Below, piece after piece: positions 7,846 through 14,479 of a stretch of 20,322 nucleotides of DNA. Origin of the DNA: CAZVAO01 sp964625175 (lineage in GTDB: Bacteria > Bacillota > UBA994 > PWPR01); the NCBI GenBank assembly GCA_964625175.1, contig CAZVAO010000034.1:1-20322 (forward strand). The letters are read 5' to 3'. The notes under the pieces are model-generated. The model was given only the letters and a program-made list of their open reading frames with translations, searched no databases and was not told the DNA's origin. The position numbers and the translations under genes are program-made. The first letter of the stretch is position 1; each line of letters opens with the position of its first letter.

Positions 7846-8428
7846 ATGACAGAAAAAAAAGTGGCAATCATAACGGGTGCCAGTCGAGGTATCGGTCAAG
7901 CTATTGCCATTCACTTCTCTAAGCTGGGTATGGATCTTGCGCTCAATTATTTTGGTGAGGAAGCAGAGATTGCTGAAACAATTGCGGCGGTTACTGAGCA
8001 TGGATCTGAAATAATCACATTCAATTGTGATGTCAGCGATTTTAACAAGGCGAAAGAAATGATTGACGATACAAAAAAACATTTTGGTAAGATTGATGTC
8101 TTAGTAAATAACGCTGGGATCACACGAGACAATCTGCTAATGCGGATGAGTGAGTCAGAATTTGATAGTGTAATCAATGTCAATCTTAAAGGCGCATTTA
8201 ACTGCATCCGCCATATTAGTCGAATCATGATGAAGCAGCGTTCTGGCTCNNNNNNNNNNNNNNNNNNNNNNNNNNNNNNNNNNNNNNNNNNNNNNNNNNN
8301 NNNNNNNNNNNNNNNNNNNNNNNNNNNNNNNNNNNNNNNNNNNNNNNNNGGCAGACTTTCTAGCGAGCGAGCAATCTTCATATATAACGGGACAAGTGCT
8401 AGTCGTTGACGGCGGCATGGTCATGTAG
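7846..8428 (+). CDS. fabG: 3-oxoacyl-ACP reductase, interrupted by an assembly gap
   Basis: FabG is the NADPH-dependent short-chain dehydrogenase that reduces 3-oxoacyl-ACP. The left part (residues 1-134) has the cofactor motif GASRGIG (11-17), the CDVSD nucleotide contact, and the NNAG motif (88-91). The right part, in a different frame as given, reads ADFLASEQSSYITGQVLVVDGG and ends MVM before TAG at 8426. The catalytic Ser and YxxxK are hidden in the N run at 8250-8349. Compared with the usual length of about 245 residues, roughly 88 residues (about 264 bases) are missing, so the coordinates here understate the gene. GGAGG is 7 bases from the ATG at 7846 but only 4 from the one at 7843, so the second is preferred. 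Nothing suggests the gene is really broken. Confidence 0.9.
8250..8349. other. Assembly gap of 100 N, true length unknown
   Basis: Exactly 100 undefined bases lie inside fabG. The codon phase on the two sides shows the true length must be a multiple of three if the gene is intact. 100 is not, so this is a placeholder of the size conventionally used for gaps of unknown length. Confidence 0.95.
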
Positions 8429-8438
8429 GGGGTATAAA

Positions 8439-9677
8439 ATGAATAAAAGAGTGGTTATAACCGGTATGGGTGCAGTGACGCCTGTTGGCAACACGCTGAC
8501 TGAGTTTTGGTCGTCACTGAAATCAGGTAAATCTGGTATTGATTATATTAGTAGTTTTGACACTGAGGATTTCCCAGCTAAAATCGCTGCAGAAGTCAAG
8601 GACTTTGATGTTTCCGAATATGTAAATAAAAAAGAAGGTCGGCGTCTCGATCGGTTTTGCCAGTTAGGGATTGCCGCTGCTATGCAGGCCTGGGTTGACT
8701 CCAATCTTGAAGAGAACCGTCCTGACGAATATCGTGCCGGAGTCATCTTTGGTAGTGGAATCGGTGGGCTTCAAACCATTCACAGAGAAGTGCTGAAGAT
8801 GGAAAATTCGGGTCCGCAACGCATATCGCCATTCTTTATCCCGATGAGCATCATCAATATGGCGGCTGGCTACATCGCTTTGAAACTAAACCTCAAAGGC
8901 GTCAATTACTCCGTCCAAACCGCCTGTGCAACAGGCAATACGGCAATTGGTGAAGCTTTTGATAAGATTAGAGCGGGTGCCGCTGATGTGATTCTGGCCG
9001 GTGGTACCGAGGGAACGGTTATCCCCATTGCCATGGCGGGCTTTGCTTCCATGAAAGCGATTTATATGGGTGATGATCCGAACAGAGCCTCTATTCCGTT
9101 TGATCTAGAGCGCAGCGGATTTGTATTTGGAGAAGGTGCTGGAGCACTCATCTTAGAATCTTTGGAAAATGCCCAAAAGCGCGGCGCTAAAATTTATGGT
9201 GAAATCGTCGGTTATGGATCTACTGCCGATGCCTATCACATCACCGCGCCCTCACCTGAGGCGGAAGGTGCTACTATGGCGATGAAGCTTGCTCTTAAAT
9301 CCGCAGGGATTGGGCCTCAAGCTGTTGGCTATATTAATGCCCATGGTACGAGTACACCTTTGAACGACAAACTGGAGACACTGGCGATTAAGCAAGCCTT
9401 TGGTGAACATGCCCAGAATATCCCAATCAGCTCGACAAAGTCAATGACTGGTCATCTTTTAGGAGCCGCTGGTGCCATCGAGTCGATTGCCTGCATTATG
9501 GCCTTAAAAGAAGGGGTTCTTCCTCCAACAATTAATTTACAGGTGGCGGACCCTGAATGTGACCTAGATTATATTCCAAACCAAAGCCGTGCATGTAAGA
9601 TCGATTATGCTCTTAACAATTCTTTAGGGTTTGGGGGACATAATGTCTCTTTAATCTTTAAACGGTGGGTTGAGTAA
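8439..9677 (+). CDS. fabF: Beta-ketoacyl-ACP synthase II
   Basis: FabF performs the elongating condensation of acyl-ACP with malonyl-ACP. It has 412 residues, the standard size. Catalytic residues are Cys163 in VQTACATGN, His302 in NAHGTSTPLND and His339 in MTGHLLGAAGAIE, each within one position of E. coli FabF. The C-terminal LGFGGHNVSL gate motif is present. The ATG at 8439 follows GGGGG by 6 bases, just after the fabG stop. An upstream in-frame TTG at 8406 lies inside fabG and is rejected. It overlaps fabZ by 1 base. No separate fabB-like gene is in the window. Confidence 0.95.
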   Translation: MNKRVVITGMGAVTPVGNTLTEFWSSLKSGKSGIDYISSFDTEDFPAKIAAEVKDFDVSEYVNKKEGRRLDRFCQLGIAAAMQAWVDSNLEENRPDEYRAGVIFGSGIGGLQTIHREVLKMENSGPQRISPFFIPMSIINMAAGYIALKLNLKGVNYSVQTACATGNTAIGEAFDKIRAGAADVILAGGTEGTVIPIAMAGFASMKAIYMGDDPNRASIPFDLERSGFVFGEGAGALILESLENAQKRGAKIYGEIVGYGSTADAYHITAPSPEAEGATMAMKLALKSAGIGPQAVGYINAHGTSTPLNDKLETLAIKQAFGEHAQNIPISSTKSMTGHLLGAAGAIESIACIMALKEGVLPPTINLQVADPECDLDYIPNQSRACKIDYALNNSLGFGGHNVSLIFKRWVE

Positions 9678-10108
9678 TGGTGCTGAATAAAGAGCAGATT
9701 GAAGCGATTATTCCGCATCGCTATCCTTTTCTCTTAATTGATGAAGTCAGCGAATTGGAGCCAGGTAAAAAGGCGGTGGGTCTCAAATATGTCAATGAAG
9801 ATGAGTATTATTTCCAAGGGCATTTTCCTCAAGAGCCAGTTATGCCAGGCGTTTTAATTGTTGAAGCACTGGCCCAGGTAGGTGCGGTTGCACTGTTGAG
9901 TCTGCCGGAGTTTAAAGGACGCATCGCCTATTTCGGCGGGATCAAAAAGGCACGCTTTAAACGTAAAGTTGTGCCTGGCGATGTGCTTGAGCTTTCTACA
10001 GAACTCACCGCGATGAAGGGCCCAGTGGGTAATGGTGTAGGCGTCGCAAAAGTGAATGGAAAAATTGTAGCAACTGCGGAAATGACATTTGCAGTTGGTG
10101 AAAAATAA
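9677..10108 (+). CDS. fabZ: 3-hydroxyacyl-ACP dehydratase
   Basis: FabZ removes water from 3-hydroxyacyl-ACP. The 143-residue hot-dog-fold protein has the family start IIPHRYPFLLIDEV and the catalytic His49 and Glu63 in QGHFPQEPVMPGVLIVEALAQ. It starts within the TAATG junction with fabF, so its translation is probably coupled. Whether it also isomerises to make unsaturated chains, as FabN does, cannot be decided by eye. A terminator follows 19 bases downstream, making it the last gene of the operon. In many clostridial and lactobacillal clusters acc genes lie at this end, and none are here. Confidence 0.95.
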   Translation: MVLNKEQIEAIIPHRYPFLLIDEVSELEPGKKAVGLKYVNEDEYYFQGHFPQEPVMPGVLIVEALAQVGAVALLSLPEFKGRIAYFGGIKKARFKRKVVPGDVLELSTELTAMKGPVGNGVGVAKVNGKIVATAEMTFAVGEK

Positions 10109-10126
10109 ATACTACATAACAAATCA

Positions 10127-10157
10127 TAACCATCCGTAAACCGGGTGGTTATTTTTT
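10127..10157 (+). terminator. Terminator of the fab operon
   Basis: A 10-bp stem with one T-G pair (10127-10136 with 10142-10151) and a 5-base loop is followed by T6. It ends the fabT-fabZ transcript directly after fabZ. Confidence 0.88.
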
Positions 10158-10327
10158 AGAGGTTAAAACCAAGCACTTATGGTAACAGCGCATACTTTCG
10201 ATTCGGTTTTCCGACCGAAAACAAAATGTATGTAAGAATGCATACTTAATGACGATTGTAAGGATAATCTGTTTGAGACATACAGTTTTCGGCAAAAAGC
10301 AGGCTCTGCTAATTCTGAATTGGATAA

Positions 10328-10378
10328 GAGATTTATTCGCGTTTCCCAAAAGCGGGATGAATCAAATCAATAAATCTC
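10328..10378. repeat. Long inverted repeat, possible RNA stem
   Basis: GAGATTTATT (10328-10337) and AATAAATCTC (10369-10378) form a perfect 10-bp stem. The 31-base loop contains a possible small CCC/GGG hairpin. No protein gene or T run is associated with it. It may be part of a structured RNA or the trace of a mobile element. Confidence 0.5.
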
Positions 10379-10549
10379 ATTCTCTTACTCAACGGAGTGC
10401 TTCATATTGCCGATAGAAGACAGAGATTCCCCCACTTCATCACGGGATTCGTTTTACCCTCAATGTGAGATTTAAGATTCCTTTAAGCTTACGGGTGTAA
10501 ACTATAAGTAGAGATAAGATATGGAATAGAATTCCTTCATAAAGAATTT

Positions 10550-10578
10550 AACCGTCGGGGTGTTAACCGGCGGTTTTT
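10550..10578 (+). terminator. Terminator-like hairpin with no gene in front of it
   Basis: A 9-bp stem with one T-G pair (10550-10558 with 10567-10575) and an 8-base loop runs into T5. The fab operon already ends at 10157 and no protein gene lies between. The hairpin may end a small RNA made from 10158-10550 or act as a second-chance stop for the operon. No clear promoter for such an RNA was found. Confidence 0.65.
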
Positions 10579-10644
10579 CCATTGTGGTTTCAATCAGCCC
10601 CGTTCATTAAATTGTGCGATAATAAATGACTTGTTTTACGGGTG

Positions 10645-10674
10645 CAGAGATAAACATTCAGTAACAAATCTCTG
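10645..10674 (+). repeat. Small inverted repeat upstream of a short ORF
   Basis: CAGAGAT (10645-10651) and ATCTCTG (10668-10674) pair perfectly around a 16-base loop. It lies 48 bases ahead of the 24-codon ORF at 10722 and could be part of its leader. It is short enough to arise by chance. Confidence 0.3.
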
Positions 10675-10721
10675 TGATCTATGCTGTAGCTATCCAAACT
10701 TCAGTAAGAAAGGAGATTTAG

Positions 10722-10796
10722 ATGGTGAAAAAAACGAATGGTTGTCATATGCGAAACGTAAGCCTAGGTCCATATCGTAATCATTTCACAGTATAG
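10722..10796 (+). CDS. Possible 24-residue peptide, unrecognised
   Basis: A short ORF reads MVKKTNGCHM then RNVSLGPYRNHFTV and stops at TAG. A strong AAAGGAG lies 7 bases before its ATG, as good as those of the confirmed genes around it, and this is the main reason to list it. The peptide is basic with one Cys and no membrane segment. It matches no family I know. It could be a small regulatory peptide, a leader for the hydrogenase-like gene 420 bases downstream, or the first codons of a gene lost since. Without conservation data it stays doubtful. Confidence 0.3.
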   Translation: MVKKTNGCHMRNVSLGPYRNHFTV

Positions 10797-10960
10797 ATTA
10801 AAAAATCCACAAGCAACATTAGTAAAGTATTCGATAGAAATCAATCGCTAACCCCGACCCTTGTGCTTGAAATCCGAATAGTCGAGGCTGTACACGCGGC
10901 CCCTCGTTGCTGGGTAATCTCCCATTACAACAGTACTCTTTCCTCAATGCCTCAGTCATT

Positions 10961-11014
10961 CTAATCCCCATTTGATCATTCATCAGTAGTGGCACATCAA
11001 GCAATGGGGATTGG
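10961..11014. repeat. Strong inverted repeat, possible structured RNA element
   Basis: AATCCCCATT (10963-10972) and AATGGGGATT (11003-11012) are perfectly complementary over 10 bp. The stem extends outward by a T-G and a C-G pair and inward, after a 3-base bulge, by TGAT with ATCA (10973-10976 with 10996-10999). The apical loop is 19 bases. No T run follows on either strand, so it is not a simple terminator. It lies about 200 bases upstream of the hydrogenase-like gene. Confidence 0.5.
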
Positions 11015-11099
11015 TCACAACGATTACAATGAACCTTGGTAAGTACTTTGCGCAGAATCGATTGAGAGGAGGCATGAAAAACTCTAGTTAAGCTTGATT

Positions 11100-11155
11100 A
11101 ATCCTATTGAAGGATTTATGAACACTAACTAGAACTAAACACTAACAGGATTTAT
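11100..11155 (+). repeat. Nested direct repeats upstream of the hydrogenase-like gene
   Basis: AGGATTTAT occurs at 11111-11119 and 11147-11155, and AACACTAAC at 11121-11129 and 11138-11146. The order is AGGATTTAT, AACACTAAC, AACACTAAC, AGGATTTAT. An inverted AATCCT at 11100-11105 also faces the first AGGATT. Such clustering 58-113 bases before a start codon looks like a regulator-binding region, though this is inferred. Confidence 0.5.
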
Positions 11156-11212
11156 TCGTAGAACAATATAGCATCGTTTGGTGATAGACATTTAAAAAGG
11201 TGGGAAGTTGAA

Positions 11213-12595
11213 ATGAAAGAACAATTCAATCATTTTAAAGAAAAAAGAATGGCGATTTTTTCAGAGCTTGTTAAAAGATATTGGAATGAAGAATTAACCA
11301 ACCTAGGTGATTTGGATATTTTAGCACTAGAGATAAAAGAGCGGTTTCATTTTGATGATGAAGATATGCAGTTTATAAGGGAGCATATACGCGTAGCCAT
11401 GGGGTTAGATCCTCAGAGCGAAGAGGGCTATAACGTCGATATTAAGGCACTATTAGAATCGCGCCAACAGTCGGATACAGTCATCTCCAATATATCGGGA
11501 GCTTGCCAGTATTGCGGTGATGAGGATTGTGCTTGTAACGATATATGTAAATACGAAGCAAGCACTTATAAAAGAGGCCAGGGTATAGTAATTGACAATA
11601 AGCGTTGTTTAACCTGTGGCCAGTGTATAGAAGCCTGTGACTTTGGTGCTTTAGCCGATAAAATCGAATTTATACCCCTTATCGATTTGCTAAAAGACCC
11701 AAAAGAAAAAGTTTATGCAGCCGTTGCTCCAGCAATTGTTGGTCAATTTGGCGATGTGGAAATGGGACAATTGCGCATGGCACTAAGGAAGCTTGGCTTT
11801 GTCGATATGCTCGAAGTAGCGATGTTTGCGGATATACTGACCATCAAGGAAGCCTTTGAATTTAATGCACTTGTCAAAAACGAGGAAGATGTTTTCTTAA
11901 CATCATGCTGTTGCCCTGTTTGGTTCAATCTAACAAAAAGAAACTATCCAAAGATTTTTGAAAGCATGTCTCCCTCCATTTCACCAATGATCGCATCTGG
12001 TCGGTTTTTAAAAGCCCTCTACCCTGGAGCTAGGGTCGTGTTTATTGGCCCCTGCGTTGCCAAAAAAGGAGAAGCAAAAGAAGCACCACTCAGAGGGGCT
12101 ATTGATTTTGTGATTACATTTAGAGAGTTGGCGGAGATTTTCAAAACGTTGGCGATTAATCCTGCCGAACAACCCAGCGATGAGAAAGACCAGGCATCGT
12201 TTGGCGGCCGTGTGTATGGGCGTAGCGGTGGGGTAAGTTTCGCGGTAAAAACGGTTGTTAATAGAATCGCTCCGCATCGCTTGTTGAAGCTCAAGTCACG
12301 TAAAGTTGCAGGTGTAAAGGAATGCAAAGCTGTTTTAGATCGGTTAGCCCAAGGGTTACCTGTCGAATTTAACTTTTTAGAGGGTATGGGTTGTGCAGGG
12401 GGCTGCGTTGGTGGTCCCAGAACCAATATTGATAGGGCGGATGCGACGAGGCTGGTTAATCAATTCGCTGAAGATTCATTGATTTTAACACCCTATGATA
12501 ATCTTAATATCATGAAAATATTAAAACAGTTGGGGATCACAGATATTGAAGATATTGTCCATAATCCACGCATGGAGGCCATTCTAAGCAGATAA
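11213..12595 (+). CDS. [FeFe]-hydrogenase-like iron-sulfur protein
   Basis: A 460-residue protein with an N-terminal helical domain of unknown type (about 1-90), an iron-sulfur region, and the H-cluster domain of [FeFe] hydrogenases. Cys98, 101, 106, 108 and 112 form one Cys group. Cys132, 135, 138 and 142 form a standard CxxCxxCxxxC site for [4Fe-4S]. The H-cluster loops are L1 TSCCCPVW (230-237, one Cys more than the usual TSCCPxW), L2 IGPCVAKKGE (278-287, Gly where group A has Met) and L3 EGMGCAGGCVGG (390-401). All four expected cluster-binding cysteines are present (234, 281, 394, 398), as is Cys233, which matches the proton-relay Cys. From memory, the extra Cys fits the poorly studied group B. 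AGGTGGG precedes the ATG. No hydEFG maturation genes or electron-transfer partners are nearby. It could make or use H2, or be a redox sensor. Confidence 0.85.
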   Translation: MKEQFNHFKEKRMAIFSELVKRYWNEELTNLGDLDILALEIKERFHFDDEDMQFIREHIRVAMGLDPQSEEGYNVDIKALLESRQQSDTVISNISGACQYCGDEDCACNDICKYEASTYKRGQGIVIDNKRCLTCGQCIEACDFGALADKIEFIPLIDLLKDPKEKVYAAVAPAIVGQFGDVEMGQLRMALRKLGFVDMLEVAMFADILTIKEAFEFNALVKNEEDVFLTSCCCPVWFNLTKRNYPKIFESMSPSISPMIASGRFLKALYPGARVVFIGPCVAKKGEAKEAPLRGAIDFVITFRELAEIFKTLAINPAEQPSDEKDQASFGGRVYGRSGGVSFAVKTVVNRIAPHRLLKLKSRKVAGVKECKAVLDRLAQGLPVEFNFLEGMGCAGGCVGGPRTNIDRADATRLVNQFAEDSLILTPYDNLNIMKILKQLGITDIEDIVHNPRMEAILSR

Positions 12596-12670
12596 TGGCA
12601 TGGTGAGCAGGAAACTCATCTTGAATGGGGAATATGTACGAATAAATGCAGCACTTAAGGAGATAAAAGA

Positions 12671-13477
12671 TTGAAATTAGGAATAATATCAGATTTGCAT
12701 GTTGATACAAACCAAAGCGAAACAGATCCCATTGAAAGAGCATTACTAAAGGTCATCAAAGAAAGCGATATTGATGTTTTACTTATTGCAGGTGATCTAG
12801 CCGATAATTATCAGAGGGGGCTAGCGGTCATTCAGCATATCGAAGATGCCGGCTGCCGAGTGGTTTTTGTCGCGGGAAACCATGACATTTGGAATATTGA
12901 TTTCCCCCAGATCAACAATACGGCTGAAATAATCGCACAGCTAAAAGAGCATCCGGGTTGTCTGATTGATCACCCTATTGCTTTGACGGATGACGTTGTC
13001 ATGATTGGCGATATCGGTTGGTACGATTATACCTATGGTTTTGGGAAATATACCGACGCATACTACGATGCGGGACATCACTTTGAGCGGGAGTGGAAGG
13101 ACAATTACTACGTCAACTTCAATATGAGCCATATTGAGAAAACAGAGGACACGATTGCTCGACTTGCTAAGCAAATAGCCGCTTATCCTGACAAAAAGAT
13201 CATTTTCGTTACCCATGTAGTGACTCACGAGGATTTTCTACTGACTAAGGAGACAGAATACCACGATTTCATTAATGGATACATCGGAAGCTCGAAGTAT
13301 CAAGCGTTATTCAATGACAATGTTGAGCATGTTATCATGGCGCATGTCCATTTACGTAAGAATCTCACTGAGAACGGCATTAACTATCTATGTAGATGTC
13401 TAGGAACGAAAAAAAGCTGGAATACCGATGATGCTGAGACGGAGATTAAAGACGCTTTGGCTATTATCGAAATATAG
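12671..13477 (+). CDS. Calcineurin-like metallophosphoesterase
   Basis: A 268-residue two-metal phosphoesterase. The metal motifs come in family order: DLH (Asp8, His10), GDLAD (Asp42), GNHD (Asn70, His71), His182 in FVTHVV, and AHVH (His225, His227). The last motif is usually GHxH, so Gly is replaced by Ala. The start is a TTG at 12671 with AAGGAG 8 bases upstream, and the protein then begins KLGIISDLHVD, exactly as family members do, so TTG is well supported. No signal peptide or membrane segment is seen, so it is cytoplasmic. The substrate cannot be inferred. It follows the hydrogenase-like gene by 75 bases with no terminator between, so the two may be co-transcribed. Confidence 0.87.
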   Translation: MKLGIISDLHVDTNQSETDPIERALLKVIKESDIDVLLIAGDLADNYQRGLAVIQHIEDAGCRVVFVAGNHDIWNIDFPQINNTAEIIAQLKEHPGCLIDHPIALTDDVVMIGDIGWYDYTYGFGKYTDAYYDAGHHFEREWKDNYYVNFNMSHIEKTEDTIARLAKQIAAYPDKKIIFVTHVVTHEDFLLTKETEYHDFINGYIGSSKYQALFNDNVEHVIMAHVHLRKNLTENGINYLCRCLGTKKSWNTDDAETEIKDALAIIEI

Positions 13478-13485
13478 GTTAAGGC

Positions 13486-13621
13486 ATGAACTATGTGATT
13501 GAATTGATTAAAAAAAGGGCTAGTGTGCGAAAGTTTAGTGATGGGGTACTCAGCCGAACTGCCGCAGCAGGCGAGCAAAAAAAGCATCAACGACGTTTGT
13601 TTTGAGAACGACTATCGGTAG
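13486..13621 (+). pseudogene. Nitroreductase remnant: head and tail joined, middle deleted
   Basis: The frame from ATG 13486 begins MNYVIELIKKRASVRKFSD, the standard N-terminus of nitroreductase-family proteins. From about 13541 a different frame reads MGYSAELPQQ followed by ASKKSINDVCFENDYR and a stop at 13619-13621. This resembles the family's C-terminus (GYPAE.P....RKPLEE.V...). The roughly 130-150 residues normally between, including the FMN-binding core, are absent and the two pieces are out of frame. The join lies near the GATGGGGTA at 13539-13547. The start is only 8 bases after the metallophosphoesterase stop, so the intact gene was probably co-transcribed. A frame-shifted 39-residue product could still be made but would have no function. 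This rests on family pattern memory. Confidence 0.7.
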
Positions 13622-13675
13622 CAAAAATCGCATTTGATTTACAAATAAAAGACAAAAAATAAGGAGATAAGGGGC

Positions 13676-14392
13676 ATGAAATACACTGAGATTAATTTTG
13701 AATATCGTTTGCAGAAAATTGAAGATACAATCGCACAAGATAAGCAGAATATAGAAACCTATCAGGAAGCGATTGAAGAATTTTCTAAACTCATTGCACA
13801 GGAACCGTTTAACTATCTGGTTTACCGCCATCGTGGGCATCGCTATTTGTCGACTTCCAAGTTCCATCAGGCGGCCGCTGATTTATCATTAGCCTGCCAA
13901 ATTAACCCATATTATTGGAAGTCGTGGTATTACCTTGGTATGATTAATTACTATTTAGGGGACTACACCCAAGCCATCTACTACTACCAACAATCGCTCC
14001 ACTTTATTGGTAAAGATCAAGTATACATTTGTGCGATTACAAACTGGCTCTATATTTGTAAGTGCCACCTAGGGCTTAAAGACGATCCGGCAACACAAGA
14101 ATTGCTAAAACCCTATGTCAAAACCGGTATGGAAGGCGTGCAAGTGTATCCGAACTTATTGCTACTCCATAAGGGAGAGGTCAGCACCGATGAAATATTG
14201 GCACTCAGGGAGTCTGGGGATTTATCAGATGTTAGCTACATCTCTATTGGTTTCGGTTTGGCGTTATATTACTATTTCAATGGTGAAAAAGAGCAGAGCC
14301 GAAAGCTTTGCTTTGAGATTCTTGAAGAAGGCAAATCATGGAGCGCATTAGCCTATATTGCCTGTAAGATGGATTTAGGCCGCTTATTCTAA
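13676..14392 (+). CDS. TPR-like repeat protein of unknown function
   Basis: A 238-residue soluble helical protein. TPR-like units are visible: residues 30-62 (EAIEEFSKLIAQEPFNYLVY), 50-84 (RHRGHRYLSTSKFHQAAADL) and 84-117 (WYYLGMINYYLGDYTQAIYYYQ), the last with the canonical Trp/Leu/Gly/Tyr and Ala spacing. The first 30 residues look like a helical cap. The second half, rich in Tyr and Leu, appears to continue as less regular helices ending in AYIACKMDLG. TPR proteins bind partner proteins, and no partner is evident here. Two purine-rich runs, AAGGAG and AAGGGG, precede the ATG and either could serve as the binding site. It follows the nitroreductase remnant by 54 bases and may be the last gene of that transcript. 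Confidence 0.78.
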   Translation: MKYTEINFEYRLQKIEDTIAQDKQNIETYQEAIEEFSKLIAQEPFNYLVYRHRGHRYLSTSKFHQAAADLSLACQINPYYWKSWYYLGMINYYLGDYTQAIYYYQQSLHFIGKDQVYICAITNWLYICKCHLGLKDDPATQELLKPYVKTGMEGVQVYPNLLLLHKGEVSTDEILALRESGDLSDVSYISIGFGLALYYYFNGEKEQSRKLCFEILEEGKSWSALAYIACKMDLGRLF

Positions 14393-14411
14393 CTTTAGAA
14401 CTAGAGTGACA

Positions 14412-14452
14412 TAAAAAAACAGAGAGAACGGCGTTGCCGTTTTCTCTGTTCT
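14412..14452. terminator. Bidirectional terminator between the TPR gene and plsY-like gene
   Basis: A 15-bp stem with one G-T pair (14418-14432 with 14436-14450) and a 3-base loop is preceded by A7, which is a T7 tail on the minus strand. It is therefore a strong stop for the minus-strand mntP-plsY transcript and a weaker one for the TPR transcript. Confidence 0.9.
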
Positions 14453-14479
14453 ATTATTGGGGTATGATGTCATCAAAAG

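Larger units (their letters stand above)
10158..11212. other. Long gene-poor region with several inverted repeats
   Basis: About 1,050 bases lie between the fab terminator and the hydrogenase-like gene. No ORF encodes a recognisable protein. Visible items are inverted repeats at 10328-10378, 10645-10674 and 10963-11012, smaller ones at 10202-10222, a terminator-like hairpin at 10550-10578, a 24-codon ORF at 10722-10796, and short direct repeats at 11111-11155. A minus-strand frame is open from about 11097 to 10819 but has no credible start. The region may hold small RNAs, decayed genes, or both. Confidence 0.6.

Noticed and set aside
7843..8409. A 188-residue protein reading through the N run in a single frame
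   Set aside because: The right end is out of frame with FabG only because the placeholder is 100 bases long. The true C-terminus is in another frame and ends at 8428.
10149..10349. 66-residue minus-strand ORF after fabZ
   Set aside because: It begins without a binding site, overlaps the fab terminator and shows no family features.
11068..11091. AGGAGG followed by ATG and a five-codon ORF
   Set aside because: The spacing to ATG is a single base and the ORF stops after five codons. Probably chance, or a remnant.
12008..12426. Long minus-strand ORFs opposite the hydrogenase-like gene
   Set aside because: They are antisense shadows of a clearly coding gene with conserved motifs and have no binding sites.
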